NCBI GenBank assembly: GCA_030672805.1
Contig: DAOVFR010000166.1
Location: 1-6,030, forward strand
Reading direction: 5' to 3'
DNA: 6,030 nt
Origin: Candidatus Krumholzibacteriota bacterium
GTDB lineage: Bacteria; Krumholzibacteriota; Krumholzibacteriia; Krumholzibacteriales; Krumholzibacteriaceae
The notes under the pieces are model-generated. The model was not told the origin of the DNA. It worked only from the letters and a program-made list of their open reading frames with translations, and did no database searches. Position 1 is the stretch's first letter, and every line of letters starts with the position of its first letter. Below are positions 1-5,890 of the stretch, in pieces. The translations under genes were made by a program, and so were the position numbers.

Positions 1-231
1 GTAATGCAGCTCCAGCTCTTCGTTCGCCATGACGCCGCCCCTGTCCGGGTGATACTCGTCCCGCGTAAGCTCGAACCCATCCTTCGGAGCAATGAGGGAA
101 TCGGGCACACGGAACTTCTCGTCATCAGCCTGCTTTGCGCCTTCCTGCTCGCCCTTACCGCCACAGCCGAGCACCGCCGCCGACAGCACCGCGGCGGCGA
201 GCATCAGCCTGACAGGTCGAATCCTTATCAT
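1..231 (-). CDS. Putative lipoprotein, 5' part only (runs off left edge)
   Basis: The reading frame is open from an ATG at 231 to the window edge, giving 77 residues with no stop. Residues 1-22 form a bacterial lipoprotein signal peptide: basic start (MIRIRPVR), an Ala/Leu/Val core, and a lipobox ending in VLGC with Cys23 as the expected lipidated residue. The mature part starts GGKGEQEGAKQADDE, a flexible charged linker, followed by FRVPDSLIAPKDGFELTRDEYHPDRG. I recognise no family in it. A GGGAG ribosome-binding motif (239-243) lies 7 nt before the chosen ATG; an in-frame ATG two codons upstream (235-237) is too close to that motif. The gene starts 25 nt after the ilvC stop on the same strand, so it is probably co-transcribed with ilvC. 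It is likely anchored in a membrane. Function unknown. Confidence 0.8.
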   Translation of the reverse strand, partial: MIRIRPVRLMLAAAVLSAAVLGCGGKGEQEGAKQADDEKFRVPDSLIAPKDGFELTRDEYHPDRGGVMANEELELHY

Positions 232-238
232 ATGCATG

Positions 239-243
239 CTCCC
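239..243 (-). promoter_or_regulatory. Ribosome-binding site of the lipoprotein gene
   Basis: On the minus strand GGGAG sits 7 nt before the ATG at 231, in the short gap after the ilvC stop. The spacing favours this ATG over the in-frame ATG at 237. Confidence 0.55.
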
Positions 244-256
244 GTTTAACGGTCCG

Positions 257-1243
257 TTATCTCTCCTGGCAGGGAAACAGTTTGCGTACACGCTTCCCGA
301 CCTTCTCGATCTCGAGTTCCCGTTCGGTCTCGCGCAACATGTCCAGCTTACTTCCGCCGGCTCCCGCCTCGGCAAGCCAGTCCCTGGCGAATTCACCGCT
401 CGATATCCTTTCGAAAAGCTCTTCCATCGCCCGCTGCTCCTTTTCACCGATCAGCCGTTCTCCAAATGCAAGACTTCCGTACGCGGCCGTTCCACTGATC
501 ATGTCCCTCATGCCGGAAAACCCGTAGCGCTCGAACAGGTCGACGATGATCCTGAGCTCGTGAAAACACTCGAAATACGCAATCTCCGGGCTGAAACCCT
601 TCCTGACCAGCACGTCGAAGGCGCGCTTGATCAGCGCGGGAACCCCACCACACAAAACCACCTGCTCGCCAAAGAGATCACTCACCGCTTCCTCGCGAAA
701 GCTCGTCGGAAAACCGCCCACCCTCAGGCACCCCAATCCCCACGCGATCGCGAGGGCCCTTGCAAGGGCCTCACCCGACCTGTCGTGCTCGACCGCGATG
801 AGGCAGGGCACGCCCGACCCGCACTCGTACGACCTCCGCACCTCCCCTCCCTGGCCCTTCGGCGCCACGAGGACGCAGTCGCACCCACCGGTATCGATCT
901 GACCGAACGTCACGGCGAAACCGTGAGCAAAGCACAGGGTCGCCCCCGGTTTCAGGTTGTCCCCGATCTCTTCGGCGAACACACGGCCCTGCACTTCATC
1001 GGGCAGGAGATAGAGAAGAACATCGGCCCTTCCGGCGCCCTCCCCGAGATCGAACGTTCTGAACCCGTCACGCCCGGCCGTGATACGTCCCCCTCCCCCA
1101 CTCCTGCCGGCCACTTCCACGTCGAAACCGCTGTCACGAAGGTTCAGCGCCTGGGGGCGCCCCTGATTGCCGTAGCCGGCGACCACGATCTTCCTGCCGG
1201 AAAGCACGGACGGCTTGGCATCAGCTTCCATGTAGATATTCAT
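257..1243 (-). CDS. ilvC: Ketol-acid reductoisomerase, class I (divergent)
   Basis: Catalyses the Mg2+- and NAD(P)H-dependent isomeroreduction of 2-acetolactate or 2-aceto-2-hydroxybutyrate in valine, leucine and isoleucine synthesis; cytoplasmic. The product is 328 residues, the usual class I length. An N-terminal Rossmann domain carries GYGNQG (23-28), then LLPDEVQ (79-85) and AHGF with the catalytic His107. The C-terminal knotted helical domain keeps the metal and substrate ligands: Asp189 and Glu193 in DLFGEQ, Glu225 and Glu229 in YFECFHEL, and Ser250 in ISGTA; IEKVG lies near the end. Odd points: the usual phosphate-binding serines of the cofactor loop are glycines (RSGGGGR, 47-53), and the usual PKGPGH reads PKGQGG (128-133). 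The start at 1243 (MNIYMEADA) matches the family N-terminus and has AGGA 7 nt upstream. An ATG at 1258 would add five residues but has a poor ribosome site. No other ilv or leu gene is in view. It probably leads an operon with the downstream lipoprotein gene. Confidence 0.92.
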   Translation of the reverse strand: MNIYMEADAKPSVLSGRKIVVAGYGNQGRPQALNLRDSGFDVEVAGRSGGGGRITAGRDGFRTFDLGEGAGRADVLLYLLPDEVQGRVFAEEIGDNLKPGATLCFAHGFAVTFGQIDTGGCDCVLVAPKGQGGEVRRSYECGSGVPCLIAVEHDRSGEALARALAIAWGLGCLRVGGFPTSFREEAVSDLFGEQVVLCGGVPALIKRAFDVLVRKGFSPEIAYFECFHELRIIVDLFERYGFSGMRDMISGTAAYGSLAFGERLIGEKEQRAMEELFERISSGEFARDWLAEAGAGGSKLDMLRETERELEIEKVGKRVRKLFPCQER

Positions 1244-1250
1244 ACCTTTA

Positions 1251-1254
1251 TCCT
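1251..1254 (-). promoter_or_regulatory. Ribosome-binding site deciding the ilvC start
   Basis: AGGA on the minus strand lies 7 nt before the ATG at 1243. It falls inside the reading frame that would begin at 1258, so it argues for the shorter ilvC product whose N-terminus also fits the family. Confidence 0.55.
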
Positions 1255-1272
1255 GCATTCGCTGCCCACGTA

Positions 1273-1302
1273 TCTATAACAGAATAGCAGTGCCCCGGGC
1301 AA
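1273..1302 (-). promoter_or_regulatory. Candidate sigma70-type promoter for ilvC
   Basis: On the minus strand a TTGCCC -35-like box (1297-1302) is separated by 18 bp from a TATAGA -10-like box (1273-1278), each matching consensus at four of six positions. This would start transcription about 25 nt upstream of the ilvC ATG. No attenuator hairpin with a T-run is visible between this site and ilvC. Alternatives in the same 155-bp divergent gap cannot be excluded. Confidence 0.35.
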
Positions 1303-1375
1303 GGGTATTCATGGAGTTCCAGCAAAACCGCGGCTTCATAACTCCCGTCATTCATTACCGATATATCCTTTTCAC

Positions 1376-1403
1376 TTGACACGGATGTTTTTTCCAATAA
1401 ACT
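1376..1403 (+). promoter_or_regulatory. Promoter for the tRNA gene (and possibly tilS)
   Basis: A perfect TTGACA -35 box (1376-1381) is followed after 16 bp by TAAACT (1398-1403), matching TATAAT at four of six positions. Transcription would begin around 1410, just before the mature tRNA 5' end at 1415, the short leader expected for a tRNA gene. With no terminator visible after the tRNA, the transcript could continue into tilS. Confidence 0.6.
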
Positions 1404-1414
1404 CATCTATCAGT

Positions 1415-1491
1415 GGCGGTGTAGCTCAGTTGGTTAGAGCAGCGGAATCATAATCCGCGTGTCCGGGGTTCGAATCCCTGCACCGCCACCA
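1415..1491 (+). tRNA. tRNA with CAU anticodon, probably elongator tRNA-Met
   Basis: A 77-nt cloverleaf with encoded CCA. The acceptor stem GGCGGTG/CACCGCC pairs perfectly, the D stem is GCTC/GAGC, the anticodon stem GCGGA/TCCGC closes a 7-nt loop with anticodon CAT at 1449-1451, and the T stem CGGGG/CCCTG has one G-U pair around TTCGAAT. The discriminator is A1488, followed by CCA at 1489-1491. It is not the initiator: base pair 1-72 is intact and the anticodon stem lacks the three G-C pairs typical of fMet tRNA. The body closely resembles elongator tRNA-Met. Because lysidine-modified tRNA-Ile2 is also encoded with CAT, and the enzyme that makes lysidine is encoded 43 bp downstream, an Ile2 identity cannot be fully excluded by eye. 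Confidence 0.96.
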
Positions 1492-1534
1492 TTTTCGGAC
1501 GGCCGCGCCACACCCTTACCCGGTCGGTATTCCA

Positions 1535-2935
1535 ATGAAATGCATCAAGAAAGCGAGGGCGTTCATCGATGAACATGGACTCATCCGGCCGCGGATGCGT
1601 ATCATGGCGGCCGTTTCGGGCGGACCCGATTCGATGGCCCTTCTCGCCATACTGCACGAGTTGGCGGTAAAGCTCGAAATGTCCCTCGCCGCTGCATATT
1701 ACGACCACGGGATCCGCGCGGCCTCCAGCCGGGAAAGGGTGCTCGTGGAACGCCTGGCCGCGCGTCTCGGCGTTCCGCTCATCCTCGGAGCGGGGAATGT
1801 CCCATCCGAGTCGCGGCGCCGGAAGAAGGGCCTGGAAGAGACGGCGAGGATCCTCAGGTACCGGTTCCTCGAAAATGCGGCGGTGCGATGGAAAGCCGAT
1901 GCGGTCGCACTGGGTCACACGAGGGACGACCAGGTTGAAACGGTGCTCCACCACATCATACGCGGTTCCGGCTGGCGCGGGCTCACCGGGATGCCGGTGA
2001 AACGAGGCGTTTTTATACGCCCCCTTCTTTCGTGTTCGCGCGAGGAGCTGAAAATGATGCTGAGGGAACACGGGCTCAGGTACGCGATCGACGAAAGCAA
2101 CAGAAACAACCGGCTCCTCAGGAACAGGATCAGGAACCGGCTGATCCCTTACCTGAAGAGGCATTTCAATCCGGCAATCGACAACTCGATACTCCGGCTC
2201 AGGGACAACCTGGCCGAAGGATGGGAATCGTTCGAAAGGGCTCTCGATATTACGATCCCCGAACGGGACTGCAGGGGCGCCCTGTCGCTGTCCCTGCGGG
2301 AAATCGCACCACTCCCGGATCATCGGCTTTATCTGCTGATCGACTCGGTGCTCCGCGACAGGTTCGGCATCGTCCAGGACGTGGACAAGACGCACTACGA
2401 CTCGGCGAAACACCTGATCCGGTCCGGCCGTTCGGGAAGCCGTGTCGAATTCCCCCACGGAGCCGTCCTTTTGAAGGAACAGGGGAGAATACGTTTCATG
2501 CCCGCGCCCGGGACGGACCGGACAAGCCAGCCGGGGGAAAAAATAATCCTGCCGGGGCAGGGACGGTTCCGGCTCGACCGGTGGGGATTTACCGTGCAGA
2601 TCAAGCCGGTCCAACCCGGAAGGCGGAATTTCTCATCGAGCGATCACGAGGCATTCATCGGTTCGGTGACCTTTCCAATCACGGTGAGGAGCCGGAGACC
2701 GGGTGACCGGATGATCCCGTTCGGGCTCAGAGGGCGGAAAAAGCTGAGCGACCTTTTTATCGACCGAAAGGTGCCTCTCAGCGAGAGGGACCTGATACCC
2801 GTCTTCGCCGATCGTGAAGGGATCTTCTGGGTCCCGGGAGTCGCCACGGCGGAGCGGACCAGGATCGGACGCCTATCGCGCGGCACGCTGCACATTCTCC
2901 TGGCGAAATGTGAAAAAACGGACGAAAATGTATGA
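1535..2935 (+). CDS. tilS: tRNA(Ile)-lysidine synthetase TilS
   Basis: An ATP-dependent cytoplasmic enzyme that attaches lysine to C34 of CAU-anticodon tRNA-Ile2, changing it from Met-like to AUA-reading Ile tRNA. The 466-residue product has normal length. The N-terminal N-type ATP pyrophosphatase domain carries the PP-loop SGGPDS (28-33), YDHGIR (56-61) and GHTRDDQVET (127-136) followed by IIRGSGWRGLTGM; DESN and RNRIRN (186-201) match the family signature. A central helical region follows, and a C-terminal TilS domain includes VRSRRPGDR (384-392) and a Lys/Arg-rich KKLSDLFIDRKVP segment. The ribosome site before the ATG is weak. The gene lies 43 bp after a CAU tRNA gene with no visible terminator between them, so joint transcription is plausible, and 59 bp before hpt. 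The tilS-hpt-ftsH order is conserved in many bacteria. All expected catalytic motifs are intact. Confidence 0.96.
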   Translation: MKCIKKARAFIDEHGLIRPRMRIMAAVSGGPDSMALLAILHELAVKLEMSLAAAYYDHGIRAASSRERVLVERLAARLGVPLILGAGNVPSESRRRKKGLEETARILRYRFLENAAVRWKADAVALGHTRDDQVETVLHHIIRGSGWRGLTGMPVKRGVFIRPLLSCSREELKMMLREHGLRYAIDESNRNNRLLRNRIRNRLIPYLKRHFNPAIDNSILRLRDNLAEGWESFERALDITIPERDCRGALSLSLREIAPLPDHRLYLLIDSVLRDRFGIVQDVDKTHYDSAKHLIRSGRSGSRVEFPHGAVLLKEQGRIRFMPAPGTDRTSQPGEKIILPGQGRFRLDRWGFTVQIKPVQPGRRNFSSSDHEAFIGSVTFPITVRSRRPGDRMIPFGLRGRKKLSDLFIDRKVPLSERDLIPVFADREGIFWVPGVATAERTRIGRLSRGTLHILLAKCEKTDENV

Positions 2936-2952
2936 GATTCCCCCGTCACTTG

Positions 2953-2961
2953 TGATACAAT
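2953..2961 (+). promoter_or_regulatory. Candidate extended -10 promoter for hpt
   Basis: TGATACAAT (2953-2961) matches the extended -10 pattern TGnTATAAT with one mismatch. No good -35 box lies 16-18 bp upstream, as extended -10 promoters allow. Transcription would start near 2968, about 27-30 nt before hpt. It would give hpt-ftsH an internal start independent of tilS. Confidence 0.45.
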
Positions 2962-2994
2962 AATTGCCGGTCATATCTTCACGAGTGAGGTCGA

Positions 2995-3567
2995 ATGATG
3001 GATGGCTGCGAGATCCTGGTAACCGCAGAACAGATCGAAGCGAGGATCGAAGAGCTGGCCCGGCAGATTTCCCGTGAATATAGAGGAAAGAATCCTCTCC
3101 TGATCACGCTTCTCAAGGGGGCGTTCGTGTTCCTCGCGGACCTGGTCCGCCGCCTGTCCATCCCTCACGAGATCGATTTTATCACATTGTCGAGCTATCG
3201 CGACGGTTCCAACCGGAGTAGCATCGTCGAGATATCGGACAATCTCAAAATAGACCCCAGGGACCGCGACGTTATCATCATCGATGAGATCGTGGACACG
3301 GGACACACCCTGTCCAGACTGATACGCACCCTGGATAACAGAAATGTCAGGTCAGTGAAGATATGCACGTTGCTCGACAAGCCGTCGGCGAGGGAAATCG
3401 ATGTCACGGTGCACTATACCGGTTTCACCATTCCGGACGTATTCGTCGTCGGGTATGGACTCGATTACAGGGAGCAGTTCAGGAACTTACCGTACATTTG
3501 CAAGCTCTCGCGGAACCTGGAGCGGCAGGCGGTATCTGCCGGCCCGGATGCGATCCCCCTGAAATGA
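2995..3567 (+). CDS. hpt: Hypoxanthine phosphoribosyltransferase
   Basis: Purine salvage enzyme that transfers phosphoribose from PRPP to hypoxanthine (often also guanine), giving IMP or GMP; cytoplasmic. The product of 190 residues is near the family's usual 175-185. Motifs in order: LLKGAFVF (39-46), a flexible-loop Ser-Ser-Tyr after FITL, the PRPP-binding signature VIIIDEIVDTGHTL (93-106), LLDKP, and a base-binding end DVFVVGYGLDYREQFRNLPYI (148-168). The acidic pair of the PRPP motif is Asp97-Glu98 rather than the more common Glu-Asp, a conservative swap. Two ATGs are adjacent (2995 and 2998). GAGG at 2987-2990 is 7 nt from the second and 4 nt from the first, so the second may be the true start; the difference is one Met. 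The last ~15 residues (ERQAVSAGPDAIPLK) look like a short nonconserved tail. It sits between tilS and ftsH in a conserved gene order. Confidence 0.95.
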   Translation: MMDGCEILVTAEQIEARIEELARQISREYRGKNPLLITLLKGAFVFLADLVRRLSIPHEIDFITLSSYRDGSNRSSIVEISDNLKIDPRDRDVIIIDEIVDTGHTLSRLIRTLDNRNVRSVKICTLLDKPSAREIDVTVHYTGFTIPDVFVVGYGLDYREQFRNLPYICKLSRNLERQAVSAGPDAIPLK

Positions 3568-3725
3568 CAACTCCGGGTATGTTCCGAAGCCGGTTCGGGA
3601 GTATACATATAGTGGCATCACGGGGACTGCTTCGCAGACGGCGCAACCGATACGCGGACTCACTGATTCCTCATGGACAAGAACAGGTTTTTTAATTATC
3701 TTCAGAAAGATTCAAACCGGGATGT
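3568..3725 (+). other. hpt-ftsH spacer, no gene recognised
   Basis: This 158-nt spacer is the longest gap in the rightward cluster. It holds a small stem (CCGAA/TTCGG at 3584-3598) with no T-run after it, so not a terminator. An AT-rich patch, TATACATATAG (3602-3612), could contain a -10 box for ftsH, but only a poor -35 candidate (TTCCGA, 3582-3587) lies upstream. A T6 tract near 3690 has no hairpin before it. The last part holds the 18-codon ORF listed separately. Frames open on the plus strand here extend out of hpt and show no family resemblance. Confidence 0.5.
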
Positions 3726-3729
3726 ATGA
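3673..3729 (+). other. Possible 18-codon leader ORF overlapping the ftsH start
   Basis: An ATG at 3673 opens an 18-codon frame, MDKNRFFNYLQKDSNRDV, whose TGA (3727-3729) overlaps the ftsH ATG (3726-3728) in an ATGA arrangement typical of translational coupling. The start MDKNRFF resembles the first residues of some FtsH proteins, so it could be a relic of an older ftsH start, a coupled leader peptide, or chance. No good ribosome site precedes it. Confidence 0.25.
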
Positions 3730-5855
3730 AAATGACAGACGACGGAAACATGAAAAGGGGAAACGGGAAACCACCACCGGGTAAATGGACGCCCCCGGGA
3801 ATCAAACCGGGACCGGTGCGTCCTTCCAGGTCAATGGCACTCTGGATCATGGTTCTCGTCCTCTTCTTCCTCGCGTTTCTCCTGTTCAACGCCAACAAGG
3901 AACGTGAGTGGACGATCACGTACACCCAGTTCGTCAGCGAGATCAATAACGGTAACGTCGGAAGCATCAAGATCAAGGGTCTCGAGGTCCGGGGCAAGTT
4001 CATCAGTCCAATCGTCATCCCGACGGCGGGCGAAGGCACGGTCGTCACCAACTTCAAGGTGATCATCCCGGCCGAGGACAAGGACCTTCCGCAGAAGATC
4101 TGGGAAAAGAACCCCAACGCAAAGATCGAGGCGGAATATCCCGGCAGCAGCCTCTGGGTGAAGGCGCTCGCGACCGCGCTTCCGCTCGTCGCGCTCCTCG
4201 TGCTCTGGCTTATACTGATGCGCCAGATGCAGGCGGGAGGTAACAAGGCGTTTTCATTCGGGAAAAGCAAGGCGAAGATGATGGGCGGCAACACGCCGAG
4301 GGTCACGTTCGACGACGTTGCCGGCGCGGACGAGGCAAAGGAGGAGCTGCAGGAGATCATCGAGTTCCTGAAGGACCCGAAGCGGTTCCAGAAGCTCGGC
4401 GGGCGGATCCCGAAGGGCGTTATCCTCCTCGGCCCCCCGGGGACGGGAAAGACGCTGCTCGCACGCGCGGTCGCCGGCGAGGCCAGTGTTCCCTTCTTCA
4501 GTATGAGCGGCTCCGATTTTGTCGAGATGTTCGTCGGCGTAGGCGCGAGCCGCGTCCGGGACCTGTTCGAGAAGGGAAAAAAACACGCTCCCTGCATGCT
4601 CTTCATCGATGAGCTTGATGCGGTCGGCCGCCACAGGGGCGCCGGTCTCGGCGGGGGACACGACGAGAGGGAACAGACGCTGAACCAGCTGCTCGTGGAG
4701 ATGGACGGATTCGAGACGAACGAAGGGGTCATCCTGATCGCCGCGACGAACAGGCCCGACGTGCTCGATCCCGCACTGCTCAGGCCGGGACGGTTCGACC
4801 GGAGGGTAATCGTCGACATGCCCGACATGAAAGGCAGGCACGGAATACTCAAGGTTCATACAAGAAAAATTCCACTGGACGAGGATGTCGATCTCGAGGT
4901 CCTGGCACGGGGGACACCGGGGATGTCGGGAGCCGACATTGCCAACATGGTCAACGAGGCGGCTCTGTTCGCCGCGCGCTATGACAAGTCGAAGGTTTAC
5001 ATGGAAGACTTCGACGCAGCAAAGGACAAGGTGCTTCTCGGTCCGGAACGCAAGAGCAGGGTGATGAAGGAGGACACGCGCCGGATGACGGCGTACCACG
5101 AGACCGGCCATGCCGTCGTGGGGTCATACCTTGATAATGCCGATCCACTGCACAAGGTGACTATCATCCCGAGAGGGAGGGCCGCGGGACTCACTGCTTT
5201 CCTGCCGACCGACGACCGTTTCGAGGTATCTCGCGACTGGTGCATTGACACGATAACCCTCTCGATGGGTGGAAGGGTCGCCGAGGAGATGGTGCTCGAA
5301 CGTATCGGCAGCGGCGCACAGAACGATATAAAGAACGCCACGAAGCTCGCGCGCAATATGGTCACCCAGTGGGGCATGAGCAAAACTCTAGGCCCGATTT
5401 CGTACGGCGACCACGATGAGCAGATATTCCTCGGACGTGAAATCGCCATGAAGAAGGAATACAGCGAGCAGACGACCCGTGAGATCGACAGAGAGATCCG
5501 GAATATTATCGACAAGTGCTACGAACAGGCCAAAACGATACTGACCGAGCGCATGGACCAGCTTCATATAGTGGCAGAGGCCCTCCTCGAGCGGGAGTCA
5601 CTCGATGCGGAGGACATCAAGATCCTGCTTAACGGGGGAAAACTGCAGCCGCTTGATAAAAATTCGAAGGAACAGGAAAGGGAAAAGGCCGTTGGCAACG
5701 AGTCCCCCGGCCAGCCGGAAACTTCGGCTGCCGCCGAAAAGGATCAGGAAACGGACACCGGCGAAGCCTTCCCGGAAGGCGCCGCCGATCCGGAGACACC
5801 GACTCGCCGGAATCGACCGGCACGGAATGAGCCCGAAAATCCTGATAACGGATAA
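3726..5855 (+). CDS. ftsH: ATP-dependent zinc metalloprotease FtsH
   Basis: A hexameric protease anchored in the inner membrane that extracts and degrades membrane and short-lived cytoplasmic proteins. The product has 709 residues, longer than the ~645 of E. coli because both ends are extended. Order: a Pro/Gly/Lys-rich cytoplasmic N-terminus (1-36), first membrane segment (37-55), a periplasmic domain (about 58-142), second membrane segment (about 143-165), then the AAA+ domain with Walker A GPPGTGKT (236-243), Walker B FIDE (293-296), AATNRPD (339-345) and the arginine-finger region RPGRFDR (353-359). The M41 peptidase domain has the zinc motif HETGH (458-462), where most family members have HEAGH; Asp534 in QNDIKNAT is the third zinc ligand. 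The last ~65 residues are charged and low-complexity, ending NEPENPDNG. A weak GGGA (3719-3722) is 3 nt from the chosen ATG and 9 nt from an in-frame ATG at 3732, so the start may be two codons later. It lies 158 bp after hpt and 35 bp before the probable folP. Confidence 0.97.
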   Translation: MKMTDDGNMKRGNGKPPPGKWTPPGIKPGPVRPSRSMALWIMVLVLFFLAFLLFNANKEREWTITYTQFVSEINNGNVGSIKIKGLEVRGKFISPIVIPTAGEGTVVTNFKVIIPAEDKDLPQKIWEKNPNAKIEAEYPGSSLWVKALATALPLVALLVLWLILMRQMQAGGNKAFSFGKSKAKMMGGNTPRVTFDDVAGADEAKEELQEIIEFLKDPKRFQKLGGRIPKGVILLGPPGTGKTLLARAVAGEASVPFFSMSGSDFVEMFVGVGASRVRDLFEKGKKHAPCMLFIDELDAVGRHRGAGLGGGHDEREQTLNQLLVEMDGFETNEGVILIAATNRPDVLDPALLRPGRFDRRVIVDMPDMKGRHGILKVHTRKIPLDEDVDLEVLARGTPGMSGADIANMVNEAALFAARYDKSKVYMEDFDAAKDKVLLGPERKSRVMKEDTRRMTAYHETGHAVVGSYLDNADPLHKVTIIPRGRAAGLTAFLPTDDRFEVSRDWCIDTITLSMGGRVAEEMVLERIGSGAQNDIKNATKLARNMVTQWGMSKTLGPISYGDHDEQIFLGREIAMKKEYSEQTTREIDREIRNIIDKCYEQAKTILTERMDQLHIVAEALLERESLDAEDIKILLNGGKLQPLDKNSKEQEREKAVGNESPGQPETSAAAEKDQETDTGEAFPEGAADPETPTRRNRPARNEPENPDNG

Positions 5856-5890
5856 TATCCCTGCATGAAACTCTGGACAAATCTCAAACG

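Noticed and set aside
175..199. 8-bp GC stem with a 9-nt loop (CGCCGCCG/CGGCGGCG)
   Set aside because: It arises from the repeated Ala codons of the lipoprotein signal peptide, is inside the coding region and has no T-run, so it is not a terminator.
92..1279. 395-codon plus-strand open frame across ilvC
   Set aside because: It is antisense to a clear reductoisomerase; its Pro/Arg/His-rich translation has no family resemblance and reflects the codon bias of the opposite strand.
1448..2614. 388-codon minus-strand open frame across tilS
   Set aside because: Antisense shadow of tilS, with Pro/Arg-rich translation and no motif; it also runs into the tRNA gene.
3584..3598. Possible terminator after hpt
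   Set aside because: The 5-bp stem is not followed by a T-run and the downstream genes are co-directional.
3606..3617. 12-mer CATATAGTGGCA shared with 5565-5576 in ftsH
   Set aside because: About one such 12-base repeat is expected by chance in a window this size; the flanks do not match and the second copy is plain coding sequence.
3692..4852. 386-codon minus-strand open frame across ftsH (and another at 4254-5111)
   Set aside because: Both lie opposite the highly conserved AAA+ region of ftsH; the translations are Ser/Pro- or Arg/His-rich and carry no recognisable domain.
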